Below, one piece after another: positions 5,805 to 6,096 of a stretch of 6,096 bases of DNA; positions within the stretch are counted from its first letter, which is position 1; each line of letters begins with the position of its first letter. The stretch comes from an uncultured Brevibacterium sp. (GTDB lineage: Bacteria; Actinomycetota; Actinomycetes; Actinomycetales; Brevibacteriaceae): the NCBI GenBank assembly GCA_902489215.1, contig CABTZE010000123.1, positions 1 through 6,096 of the forward strand. The letters are read 5' to 3'. The notes beneath the pieces were generated by a model. That model saw only the letters and a list, made by a program, of their open reading frames with translations. It did no database searches and was not told where the DNA came from. Both the position numbers and the translations under genes were made by a program.

Positions 5805-6096
5805 GCACGATTCGGGTACTGATCGCGGAAGACCAATCACTGGTCCGCGGTGCACTGGTCGCACTGCTGAGCGCGGAGCCGGACATTGAAGTCGTCGCCG
5901 AATGCGCCACCGGCACCGAAGCCCTGCGGTTGGTGAAGGAACAGCCCATCGATGTGGCGCTGTTGGACATCGAAATGCCGGGACTCAACGGTCTCAACGT
6001 CGCCAAAGAACTGGCCGGGCACCCATGCAGGTGCCTCATTGTGACAACCTTCGGCAAGGCAGGATACGTCAAGGAGGCAATGGAGGCGGGGGTGGA
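5801..6096 (+). CDS. NarL/DesR-family response regulator (partial, receiver domain)
   Basis: The first 98 codons of a response regulator are visible before the right edge. It begins MSTIRVLIAEDQSLVRGAL, with the acidic pair E10/D11, the phospho-acceptor D56 in LLDIEMPG, and the conserved T82/T83 in IVTTFGKAGYVKEAMEAG. The receiver lysine and the DNA-binding domain lie beyond the window, so a C-terminal LuxR-type helix-turn-helix is expected from the family but not seen. The TTFGKAGY pattern and the paired DesK-type kinase favour the DesR-like branch. The ATG overlaps the kinase stop (ATGA), with AGAGGA (5786-5791) 9 nt upstream. As the kinase's partner it is the best candidate to bind the palindrome at 2943-2962. 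Confidence 0.93.
   Translation, partial: MSTIRVLIAEDQSLVRGALVALLSAEPDIEVVAECATGTEALRLVKEQPIDVALLDIEMPGLNGLNVAKELAGHPCRCLIVTTFGKAGYVKEAMEAGV

Noticed and set aside
1..6096. Mobile element, CRISPR array, tRNA or rRNA
   Set aside because: No transposase or integrase motif, no spaced identical repeats, no terminal inverted repeats and no tRNA-like cloverleaf were seen on either strand.

Overview
The window looks like chromosomal DNA from a high-GC Gram-positive bacterium (Actinomycetota). The genes are GC-rich. The large cell-wall protein has an LPRTG sorting signal and two copies of the actinobacterial surface-anchored ('choice-of-anchor M') module. The transporter and two-component genes match actinobacterial families. 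A host-associated Actinomyces-like or related lineage is a reasonable guess, but genus cannot be fixed from this sequence.

Layout: positions 1-102 (minus strand) hold the first 34 codons of an unrecognised gene that leaves the window on the left. Just upstream of it on the same strand, 142-2727 encodes an 861-residue secreted, sortase-anchored surface protein. Its order is signal peptide, choice-of-anchor M module, Ig-like module, a two-cysteine module, Gly/Pro linker, second choice-of-anchor M module, Gly/Pro/Glu stalk with a 12-bp tandem repeat, then LPRTG, membrane segment and basic tail. Positions 2728-3018 are a divergent, visibly AT-richer control region. It carries candidate promoters for both directions and a perfect 9+2+9 bp palindrome. 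From 3019 the plus strand carries a compact operon: ABC ATPase, six-segment ABC-2 permease, DesK-type histidine kinase and a NarL/DesR-type response regulator cut by the right edge. The operon genes are separated by 3 nt or overlap by 1-4 nt.

Likely working model: the membrane-embedded kinase senses a membrane- or lipid-related cue, or the transporter itself, and phosphorylates the regulator at D56. The regulator then acts at the palindrome centred about 66 bp before the ATPase start codon to control its own exporter operon. The ATPase seems to be read from a leaderless transcript. The surface protein is divergently transcribed from the same control region and may or may not share this control. 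The exporter's substrate and the surface protein's ligand cannot be read from the sequence. The individual families are known. The least described points are the operator architecture, the leaderless start and the possible link between the surface protein and the exporter.
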